Positions 49,087 to 57,100 of a stretch of DNA of 64,000 nucleotides are shown one piece after another. The stretch lies in assembly GCA_963785755.1 (NCBI GenBank), contig CAWAXG010000002.1:744001-808000 (forward strand). Reading direction: 5' to 3'. The position numbers and the translations under genes are program-made. The notes under the pieces are model-generated. The model was not told the origin of the DNA. It made no database searches and was given only the letters and a program-made list of their open reading frames with translations. Positions within the stretch are counted from its first letter, which is position 1. Each line of letters begins with the position of its first letter. Source of the DNA: JACCXG01 sp963785755 (GTDB taxonomy: Bacteria > Acidobacteriota > Vicinamibacteria > Vicinamibacterales > 2-12-FULL-66-21).

Positions 49087-50532
49087 ATGAACACCCGTCT
49101 CCGCTTCCTGGCACTCACGGTTCTTTGCGTGGCGGCCTCTGGATGGCACAGCGACGCCGGGCTGACCGGACAGGTCGATCAGGGCCGGCGGCCGCCCAAC
49201 TTCATCATCATCTACGCCGACGATCTGGGCTACGCCGACGTCGGGCCGTTCAGCTCGACGCGCGACCAGCACACGCGGCCGCAGACGCCGAACCTCGATC
49301 GAATGGCGTCCGAGGGCATCCGCCTGACGAATTTCTACGTCGCGCAGGCGGTCTGTTCGGCCTCGCGTATGGCGCTCCTGACCGGCAGCTACCCGAACCG
49401 CGTCGGCATCACCGGGGCGCTGAATCACACCGCCAAACACGGGATCAATCCGAACGAAATGACGATTGCCGAAGTGCTGAAGCAGCGCGGCTACGCGACC
49501 GCGATCTACGGCAAATGGCACCTCGGGCATCACAAGCCGTTTCTTCCCGCCCAGCATGGCTTCGACGAATACCTCGGCCTGCCGTATTCCAACGACATGT
49601 GGCCGCGCCATCCGCAGCAGAAGGACTTCTATCCGGATCTACCGCTCATCGAGGGTGACGAGGTGATCCAGCACGATCCCGATCAATCGCAGCTGACGAC
49701 GATGTATACCGAGCGCGCCGTCGGTTTCATCGAGCGGCAGCGCGACAAGCCGTTCTTCCTGTACGTGCCGCACGCGATGCCGCACGTCCCGTTGTTCGTT
49801 TCCGACAAGTTCAAGGGCAAGACCCGCGGGCTCTACGGCGATGTCATCGCCGAGATCGACTGGTCGGTGGGACAGATCCTGGACGCGGTCCGGCGCGCAG
49901 GCCAGGACGACAACACGCTGGTGATCTTCACGTCCGACAACGGCCCGTGGCTGTCGTACGGCGATCACGCCGGATCCGCTGGTCCGTTCCGTGAAGGCAA
50001 AGCGACGGCATTCGAAGGCGGCGTGCGGGTTCCCTTCCTCGCGCGCTGGCCGGGCCGCATCCCGAAGAACTCGGTCGCGAACCTGCCGGCGATGACCGTC
50101 GATCTGCTGCCGACGCTGGCGGCGCTCGCCGGCGCCCCGGTGTCCTCCGAACGCATCATCGACGGCCGGGACATGTGGCCGGTCCTCGCCAATCGCCCCG
50201 GGGCAAAGCCACCGCATGAGGCGCTGTACTTCTACTGGGGCACCGAGCTGCACGCCGTTCGCGCCGGCAGCTGGAAACTGCACCTGCCGCATCCGTATCA
50301 GTCCCTCGACACGGCCGGCGGTGGCGGCGTCCCAGGCAAGTACGTGCGCCGGGAGCTCGAACTGTCGCTGTTCGACCTCGCCAGTGATCCGGGCGAAACG
50401 ACGAACGTGGCGGAGAAGAATCCCGCGGTGGTCAAGCAGCTGCTCGAGCACGTCGAACGCGCGCGGGAGGATCTCGGGGATTCGTTGACGAAGAGGACGG
50501 GGAAAAACCTTCGGCCGGCTGGCACGCTGTAG
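49087..50532 (+). CDS. Exported type I sulfatase
   Basis: A 481-residue sulfatase with a signal peptide (LRFLALTVLCVAASGW). PPNFIIIYADDLGYADVG supplies the N-terminal metal Asp pair; AVCSASRMALLTGSYPNR carries the formylglycine motif with Cys90 as the residue to be modified; GYATAIYGKWHLGHH and LVIFTSDNGPW supply further active-site groups. The family desulfates sugars or aryl sulfates and needs a formylglycine-generating enzyme, not seen here. GGAGGA at 49075-49080 fixes ATG 49087. It is a typical arylsulfatase A-like length. Fits a polysaccharide-degrading lifestyle. Confidence 0.92.
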   Translation: MNTRLRFLALTVLCVAASGWHSDAGLTGQVDQGRRPPNFIIIYADDLGYADVGPFSSTRDQHTRPQTPNLDRMASEGIRLTNFYVAQAVCSASRMALLTGSYPNRVGITGALNHTAKHGINPNEMTIAEVLKQRGYATAIYGKWHLGHHKPFLPAQHGFDEYLGLPYSNDMWPRHPQQKDFYPDLPLIEGDEVIQHDPDQSQLTTMYTERAVGFIERQRDKPFFLYVPHAMPHVPLFVSDKFKGKTRGLYGDVIAEIDWSVGQILDAVRRAGQDDNTLVIFTSDNGPWLSYGDHAGSAGPFREGKATAFEGGVRVPFLARWPGRIPKNSVANLPAMTVDLLPTLAALAGAPVSSERIIDGRDMWPVLANRPGAKPPHEALYFYWGTELHAVRAGSWKLHLPHPYQSLDTAGGGGVPGKYVRRELELSLFDLASDPGETTNVAEKNPAVVKQLLEHVERAREDLGDSLTKRTGKNLRPAGTL

Positions 50533-50550
50533 CCGCGTCATCATTCTTGA

Positions 50551-50613
50551 TGCGCGTGGGGCCCCACCCCCACGCGCCGCACGCGCTGCGCGCGACGGCC
50601 TTCGGCCTTGCCG
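50551..50613. repeat. 63-base REP-like unit (second copy)
   Basis: Matches 28507-28569 at about 58 of 63 positions. It starts 18 bases after the sulfatase stop. Inner stems: GCGTGGGG/CCCCACGC and GGCCTTCGGCC. Confidence 0.9.
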
Positions 50614-50731
50614 TCCGCCGCTGGATCGTAACGGCGGCCGGCCTTCTGCAGAGCCTGGTAACAGCCCAAGTCGCAAGGATCTCGGGATCGATATCCTTCC
50701 GTGGTCTGTCCCTTGCACTTGACGCCCGTGG

Positions 50732-50751
50732 CTTCCGCCTTCAGGCGGAAG
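50732..50751. terminator. Perfect 8-base-pair hairpin CTTCCGCC-TTCA-GGCGGAAG
   Basis: It lies ten bases from the stop of the convergent deacetylase gene and in the gap after the sulfatase. It may stop transcription from both sides, though no T-run is present. Same stem as in the repeat at 26881-26959. Confidence 0.5.
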
Positions 50752-50761
50752 GATGTGCCAC

Positions 50762-51607
50762 TCAGCGGCCAGTCGCCCCAAGGTCCCGCTTGCGCTGTTC
50801 GATGATGCTCCAGGGGTCGGACGGCTTCAGGCGCCAGTCCACGTACTTCTCCAGATCCCGCAGCGCGATCACGGCAAAGCCTTCGTCGTGGAGATACTTC
50901 ATGTACTCCTCGAACCGATCGCTCGGCGTGTGCACCCAGGGATGCTCGACATCGGGCGCGCCATGGAACTGGATGACGGCAATCCTGCCGTCTCCTGCCT
51001 GCGACACGGCGCGTTTCAGGTTCTCAATGGTCCAGAACGGCCGCGCGTCCCCGGCCGACGGGATCAGAAGCGGATGGTCGCGGCCCGGTTCATACGCGAC
51101 GCCATTCCCCTGCTCGTACGGATGCTCCGGAGCCCCGCCCCGCCGCGCGAACCGGAACCCGAGCTGCTCGATCAGCGCGAGCGCGCCGGGATCGATGGTG
51201 TTGCCCGGATAGGCGAACGAGACCGGACGCGGAATGCCGTGCGCGGCGCACTGCGCGTTGATCGCCTCGACCTGTTCCTTCACCTTCGGCAGATTGGCCT
51301 TCGAGAGCGCCATGTGATCCCGCGTGTGGTTGCCGATCTCGAACCCGTCACGGTGCAGCTCGGCGATCTGATCCCAGGTGAGGTAGTCCTCTTTGTTCGT
51401 CCGGAACGTGAAGCCTTCGGTGATGAAGAAGGTCGCGCCGAAGCGATATTTCTTCAGTACCGGCCGCACCACCGTGTAATGACTCGCCTTCGAGTCGTCG
51501 AACGTCAGCACGACGAGCTTCTCGGGCGTTGGCTTCGGGGCCTGGGCGGCGCTGACGATGATGCCGACACCGACGATGGCAATGACGATGGCGGCGAGTC
51601 TTCGCAT
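50762..51607 (-). CDS. Exported polysaccharide deacetylase (NodB domain)
   Basis: A 281-residue protein with an N-terminal signal or anchor (LAAIVIAIVGVGIIVSAAQA). NodB motifs: LTFDDSK (catalytic/metal Asp), GNHTRDHMALS (metal His pair), VSFAYPGN and late VIQFHGAPD. This would remove N- or O-acetyl groups from polysaccharide or peptidoglycan. Start ATG 51607 agrees with the signal. It is divergent from the asparagine-synthetase-like operon with a giant hairpin repeat between. Confidence 0.88.
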   Translation of the reverse strand: MRRLAAIVIAIVGVGIIVSAAQAPKPTPEKLVVLTFDDSKASHYTVVRPVLKKYRFGATFFITEGFTFRTNKEDYLTWDQIAELHRDGFEIGNHTRDHMALSKANLPKVKEQVEAINAQCAAHGIPRPVSFAYPGNTIDPGALALIEQLGFRFARRGGAPEHPYEQGNGVAYEPGRDHPLLIPSAGDARPFWTIENLKRAVSQAGDGRIAVIQFHGAPDVEHPWVHTPSDRFEEYMKYLHDEGFAVIALRDLEKYVDWRLKPSDPWSIIEQRKRDLGATGR

Positions 51608-51614
51608 CTTTGTC

Positions 51615-51796
51615 GGTTCAGGCGTTCAAGGGTTCAAAGGTTCAAGGGTTCACGGGTTCGGGTTCAGGGCTCAGTAATCATCTCCGAACCTGCTGAACTA
51701 GTGAACCTGAACCTGAGACCTGTGAACCCGAACTCTTGAACCATGGAACTCTTGAACCCGAACCCCTGAACTCTTGAACCTTTGAACCCTTGAACC
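51615..51796. repeat. GTTCAAGG/CCTTGAAC giant hairpin repeat (copy 2)
   Basis: A left arm of GGTTCAAGGGTTCA-like units (51615-51670) and a longer right arm of CTTGAACCC/CTGAACC units flank a centre near 51671-51697. It fills the gap between two divergent genes. The theme is the same as at 15308-15462. TTGAAC units in the right arm resemble -35 boxes. Confidence 0.88.
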
Positions 51797-51810
51797 GACG
51801 AAAATACAAT
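51782..51810 (+). promoter_or_regulatory. Promoter of the asparagine-synthetase-like operon, partly made of repeat
   Basis: TTGAAC (51782-51787), a repeat unit, and TACAAT (51805-51810) are spaced by exactly 17 bases. The predicted start point falls at or next to ATG 51817, so the message would have almost no leader. No ribosome binding site is visible, which fits leaderless translation. Confidence 0.6.
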
Positions 51811-51816
51811 GAGCCC

Positions 51817-53145
51817 ATGTTTCGCCCCATCAATCGTGTCGTCGACCTCCTCGACCCGCGTTTGAACCAGCTGCACAACGTCGACGAGGACGAGGCGCGC
51901 CGGCGCGTGCTCGGCGGCGATCCGGCGGCCGTTCGCGCGATCGATGGGTCCTTTGCGCTCGTGACCGTCGACGGCATCACGGTCCGGATGGCGCGCTCGC
52001 TCGATCGGCCGATGCGCTATTTCCTGGCGAAGCGGCACGAAGGACCGGCGCTGTTGGTCGCGGATCGCATCGACACGCTGCAGCGTGCGCTCGTGGAGGC
52101 CGGCCTCGAGGGACAGTTCCACCCGAGCTACACGCGCATGGTCCCCGCGCACTACATCGTCGAGATCGCGCTGGTGGGGTGCCCCGATCCGGACCCGATC
52201 TATACCCGCTTCTTCACTCCCGCCCGCGGCACGCTGACGCCCGACCTCGACGAGATCGGCCGGCGGTACATCGGCGCGGTGGCCCATGAGATCGAGAAAT
52301 GGCTGCGGGCCATCGACCGCGCCGGCGGCGCGGAGCCGATCGGCGTCAGTTTCTCTGGCGGCATCGACAGCGGTGCGGTGTTCCTCTTGACCTACCACAC
52401 GATGCTGCGGCTCGGCATGTCGCCGGCGAGGCTCAAGGCGTTCGTGCTCGATCTCGGAGACGGCCCCGACCTGGATCAGGCGCGGGCGTTCCTGAGCGAG
52501 GTGAGCCTGTCGATGTTCCTCGAGGAGATCTCCGGACGGACCGACGACCTCGACGTCGAGGAGACGCTGCGCGTGCTGGAAGACTACAAGTCTCTCGACG
52601 TCGAATGCGCCGCGATGGGACTTCGGCTCTGCAAAGGCATTCGCGCGCGCTATCCCGGCTGGAGGCATCTCGCCGACGGCGACGGCGGCGACGAGAACCT
52701 GAAGGACTATCCCATCGAGGAAAACCCCGAGCTCACCATCCGCAGCGTCGTCGACAACCTGATGCTGTATCAGGAAGGATGGGGCGTCGGCCGCATCAAA
52801 CACTCGCTCACCTACAGCGGTGGCCTGAGCAGGAGCTACGTGCGGACCTACGCGCCGGTCACGAGATTCGGCTTTGCCGGATTCAGTCCCTACACGAGGC
52901 CCGACGTCATCGAAGTTGCCGAGGGGATCCCGTTCGGCGCGTTGACCCGCTACGACGTGCCGTCGCTCTACGCCTTGAAGGGGCAGATCGTGCGGCGGGG
53001 CGTCAAAGCCGCCACCGGCATCGACATGCCGATCTTCCCGAAACGGCGATTCCAGCATGGCGCCACGCCGGTCGAGGCGATGCGTCAACGCCTTGGCCGC
53101 TCGGAGCGCGACTACCGCCACGCGTTCGAGCGCCTGTATGCCTAG
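51817..53145 (+). CDS. Asparagine-synthetase-like ATP-dependent enzyme lacking the glutaminase Cys
   Basis: A 442-residue AsnB-family protein. The N-terminal 130 residues keep the shape of the glutaminase domain (AIDGSFALVTVDG) but begin MFRP, without the catalytic N-terminal Cys, so free ammonia from glutamine is unlikely. The synthetase domain has the PP-loop SGGIDSG at residues 180-186, a VLDLGDGPDLDQA segment and DGDGGDENLKDYP. AsnB relatives without Cys include beta-lactam and lasso-peptide cyclases, which adenylate a carboxylate and form an amide. Its stop overlaps the next start by eight bases, so it is co-translated with a radical SAM enzyme. First gene of the operon. Confidence 0.82.
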   Translation: MFRPINRVVDLLDPRLNQLHNVDEDEARRRVLGGDPAAVRAIDGSFALVTVDGITVRMARSLDRPMRYFLAKRHEGPALLVADRIDTLQRALVEAGLEGQFHPSYTRMVPAHYIVEIALVGCPDPDPIYTRFFTPARGTLTPDLDEIGRRYIGAVAHEIEKWLRAIDRAGGAEPIGVSFSGGIDSGAVFLLTYHTMLRLGMSPARLKAFVLDLGDGPDLDQARAFLSEVSLSMFLEEISGRTDDLDVEETLRVLEDYKSLDVECAAMGLRLCKGIRARYPGWRHLADGDGGDENLKDYPIEENPELTIRSVVDNLMLYQEGWGVGRIKHSLTYSGGLSRSYVRTYAPVTRFGFAGFSPYTRPDVIEVAEGIPFGALTRYDVPSLYALKGQIVRRGVKAATGIDMPIFPKRRFQHGATPVEAMRQRLGRSERDYRHAFERLYA

Positions 53146-54157
53146 CGTCCAGATCTATCCCGCGACGCCGTCGGCCCGCGACCACTTCGTGCTCGAACGT
53201 CGCGGACCGCGGGCTCAGCACGATCCCTGGCGCCATCAGGGAATCATCGTCGAGGATGAGCGAACCGCGGACGGGCGTAAGACGCGCATGGCCACCGTGC
53301 TGCTCACCGGGCGGGAATGCCCGTGGCGGTGCGCGATGTGCGACTTGTGGAAGTACACGACCGTCGCCGACACACCGCGCGGCGCAATCCCTTCGCAGGT
53401 GACGGACGCACGTTCGGCGCTCCGCGATAACCCGACACCCGTGACCGGGATGAAGCTGTACAACGCGGGCAGCTTCTTCGATCCGCGTGCCGTGCCCGAG
53501 TCCGATTACGCGCCGATCGCTGCGGCGCTCGCCGGACTCGAACGCGTGATTGTCGAGTCCCATCCATCGCTCGTCGGTACGCGCGTCGATCGGCTGCTCG
53601 ACGCCATCGCGCGGCATCCGGCGGCGGACGGGCGGCGCGCGGAGCTCGAAGTGGCGATGGGACTGGAGACGGCACACGAGGCCGCGCTCGATCGGCTGAA
53701 CAAACACTTCACGCTCGCACGCTTCGCGCAGGCCGCCGGCGCGCTCGCGGAGCGTGACGTCGCGCTGCGTGTGTTTCTGCTCATTTCGCCGCCGTTCGTC
53801 GACCAGGACGAGCAGGACCTGTGGCTGCTGCGCTCCGTCGATGCAGCCTTTTCCTGCGGGGCATCGGTCGTGTCGCTCGTGCCGACGAGATCGGGCAACG
53901 GCGCCGTCGAGTCCCTGGCTGAGGCCGGCTGGTTTCTGCCGCCGACGCTGGAAGACATCGAGCGGAGCTTCGCGTTGGCCCTGATGGATGCGCAGGACCG
54001 GGGCCGGGTGTTCGTGGATGTGTGGGATCTCGAGCGGTTCGCCCACTGTCAGGACTGCTTCGCGCCGCGCCGCGCACGGCTGCAAGCGATGAACCTCGCG
54101 CAACGCGTGCTCCCCGCCTGCTCGTGTCCGTCCGGCGATCGCGCCGGCCGCCAATGA
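53138..54157 (+). CDS. Radical SAM enzyme
   Basis: A 339-residue protein with the iron-sulfur CxxxCxxC motif CPWRCAMC (Cys61, 65, 68). A conserved-looking core follows: MKLYNAGSFFDP, RVIVESHPSLVG, ELEVAMGLETAHEAALDRLNK and ISPPFVDQDE. The GLET segment recalls Elp3/RaSEA-like and MoaA-type enzymes with a partial barrel. C-terminal HCQDCFAPRRARL and ACSCPSG are extra Cys clusters that may bind another metal. ATG 53138 overlaps the upstream TAG by eight bases, and the stop overlaps the next ATG by four, so all three genes are tightly coupled. The reaction is unknown. Confidence 0.85.
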   Translation: MPSVQIYPATPSARDHFVLERRGPRAQHDPWRHQGIIVEDERTADGRKTRMATVLLTGRECPWRCAMCDLWKYTTVADTPRGAIPSQVTDARSALRDNPTPVTGMKLYNAGSFFDPRAVPESDYAPIAAALAGLERVIVESHPSLVGTRVDRLLDAIARHPAADGRRAELEVAMGLETAHEAALDRLNKHFTLARFAQAAGALAERDVALRVFLLISPPFVDQDEQDLWLLRSVDAAFSCGASVVSLVPTRSGNGAVESLAEAGWFLPPTLEDIERSFALALMDAQDRGRVFVDVWDLERFAHCQDCFAPRRARLQAMNLAQRVLPACSCPSGDRAGRQ

Positions 54158-57100
54158 CCTTGACGCCGGTTGCGCGGATCGACGGCGACGTCGCGGTCGT
54201 CGGCTCCGGTTTCGGCGGCTCACTCATCGCGCTCGCTCTGCTCAGACGAGGACAGCGTGTCGTCCTGATCGAACGCGGCCGCCATCCTCGCTTTGCGATC
54301 GGCGAGTCGTCTACGCCGCTCGCGAATCTTCTGATCGAAGAACTGGCGGACCGCTACGACCTGCCGCGGATCCGCGCGTTCTCGAAGTGGGGCACGTGGC
54401 AGCGCACGCGCCCGGACGTCGCCTGCGGGCTGAAGCGCGGCTTCACTTTCTTCTTCCATCAACCGGACCAGCGGTTCGCGGACACGGCCGAGCGCGAACG
54501 GCAGCTGCTGGTTGCCGCGAGCCCGCATGACGAGATCGCCGACACGCACTGGTATCGGCCCGATTTCGATCAGGCGCTCGCGCAGGAGGCGGAAGCAGAA
54601 GGCGCCGTCTACCTCGACGCCACTCGGCTCGCGAGCCTTCGTCACGAAGGCGATCTGAGCATTCTCGAAGGCGAGCGGGAGGGCCGCCCGGTTCGAATCG
54701 CCGTGCAATTCGTCATCGACGCGACCGGGCCACGGGGATTTCTGCAGCATGCGCTCGGCCTCGAGGAAGCGCCGCACCGCTGGCTGCCGCCGACGCAGGG
54801 GCTCTTCACGCACTTCGAAGGCGTCGAACGGTGGGACAGGCTGAACACAACGGCGGAGTCGCCGCCGTATCCCATGGACGATGCGGCCGTGCATCAAGTG
54901 TTCCCTGGCGGCTGGATCTGGGTGCTGCGGTTCAACAACGGGATCACGAGCGCCGGCGCGGCGCTGACCGACCCGCTCGCGGCCGCGCTCCGCGCCGCGG
55001 AGGGTGCACCGGCCTGGAACCGGCTGCTGGCGACGCTGCCGTCCGTTGCCGATCAGTTCCGCGAGGCCCGCGCCACGCTGCCATTCGTGCACTCACCACG
55101 GCTCGCATTCCGCAGCGCACGCGTCGCGGGTGCCACATGGGCGATGCTGCCGTCCGCCGCAGGAGTGATCGATCCCCTCCTCTCGACCGGCTTTCCGCTG
55201 ACGCTGCTCGGCATCCTGCGGCTGGCCGATCTCCTCGAGCGCACGTCGCCCGGGCGCCATCGCGAAGCCGCGCTGATCGATTACGAGCGGACGACGCTGG
55301 CTGAGCTCGATGCGACCGAACAACTCGTCGGCGCGCTGTACGCGGCGATGAGCGATCCCTCGTTGTTCAAGCGGCTGAGTCTGCTCTATTTCGCGGCCGC
55401 CAGCTTCAGCGAGACCGTGCGGCGGCTCGGACGGCCGGAGCTCGCACCGGGCTTTCTGCTCCGTGCGCATCCAACGTTTGGTCCGGAAGTGAGCGCCTGC
55501 GCGGCTCTTGCGGCGACGGTCCCCGAGGGATCCGCGAAGCTGAACCTCGAGGCGCGTCTCGATCGGGCGATCGAACCGTTCGACACCGCGGGCCTTCTCG
55601 ATCGCGGGCGGCGCCACTGGTATCCTGTTCTCGCGGCCGACCTGCTGGCCTCGGCGACGAAGCTCGACGCGACGCCCGGGCAGATTGCGCGCCTGCTCGC
55701 GCGGATGGGGATGACGCAGCGGCCAACTCCCAACTCCCAACCTCCAATTCCAATAGAGAACGGTTGGTCCAAGCTGGGTGAAAGACGTCGCAGATGGGCA
55801 AGTAATTGCGACTTTCAGCCAGCTGGTACGAAGCCGGTAGCTTTGGGAGTTGCCCGCCGCCCTCGTCGGCTCGGTCGCAGGCGTCGAGCTCTGGTGAGGC
55901 CTCGCCATAGCGCGGCTCGATCCCGTGCGCTCGGAGGCGGGGGAATTGGAAGTTGGGAGTTGAAACAACCAAGGGACTCGGCACCCGCCCTGACGCCACG
56001 CCATATAATCCTCGTGAACCTTGTGGCGGCTCTTACGCACGGCACCCGCCTCGGCGCGTACAAAGTCATCACCGCCATTGGCGCAGGCGGAATGGGCGAG
56101 GTCTATCGCGCGCGCGACGCGCGGCTCAATCGCGACGTCGCGCTGAAAGTCCTCCCCGAGCTCTTCGCCCTCGATCCCGATCGCCTCGCGCGCTTCAGGC
56201 GTGAAGCGCAGGTCCTGGCCTCGCTCAATCATCCGAACATCGCCGCGATCCACGGCCTCGAAGAATCGAACAGCGTGCAGGCGCTCGTGCTCGAGCTGGT
56301 CGAAGGGCCGACACTCGCCGATCGGATCGCGAACGGGTCGATTCCGCCGGACGAGGCGGTGCCGATCGCGCGGCAGATTGCGGAGGCGCTCGAGGCGGCG
56401 CACGAGCAGGGCATCATCCATCGCGATCTCAAGCCCGCGAACATCAAGCTGCGCCCTGACGGCACGGTCAAGGTACTCGACTTCGGTCTTGCGAAAGCGC
56501 TGGAGCCCGAGACGGTCAGCGGAAGCGTCACCACGTCGCCGACGATTACCAGCCCCGCGCTCACGCAGATGGGCGTGATCCTCGGCACCGCCGCTTACAT
56601 GAGTCCCGAGCAGGTGAAGGGACGGCCGGCCGACAAGCGGAGCGACGTGTGGGCGTTCGGCGTGGTGCTCTACGAGATGCTGACCGGCCAGCGCCCGTTC
56701 AAGGGCGACGACATGGCGGACACGCTCGCGGCGGTGCTCCGTCAGAACGTCGACATGACGGCGCTGCCCGGCGGGACACCCGTCTCCGTTCGCCGTCTGA
56801 TTGCGCGCTGTCTCGATCGTGACGTCAAACGGCGGCTGCGCGACATCGGCGAGGCGCGAATCGCGCTGGAGAGTTCACCGTCGGCCGCAGACGAGGACGT
56901 GTCACCGCGCACGGTTCCGGCGCCGGCGCGGCCTTTATGGCGTCGCGCGGTCCCGATCGTGCTCGCCGCCCTCGCCGGCGGCGCAGCGGCCGGCGTCGCG
57001 GTATGGACGCTCAACAACAAGCCGGCACCGGCGGCCGCGGTGACTCGATTGCCGCTTCCACTCCCGAGCGGAGACAGGTTCGCGACCGCCATGCCCCGCC

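Noticed and set aside
51817..53145. Glutamine-dependent asparagine synthetase asnB
   Set aside because: The N-terminal Cys needed for glutaminase activity is missing and the protein is shorter than AsnB, so no gene symbol is assigned.
55724..55962. Insertion sequence
   Set aside because: Inverted ends are present but the element is 240 bases with no transposase frame and no evident target duplication.
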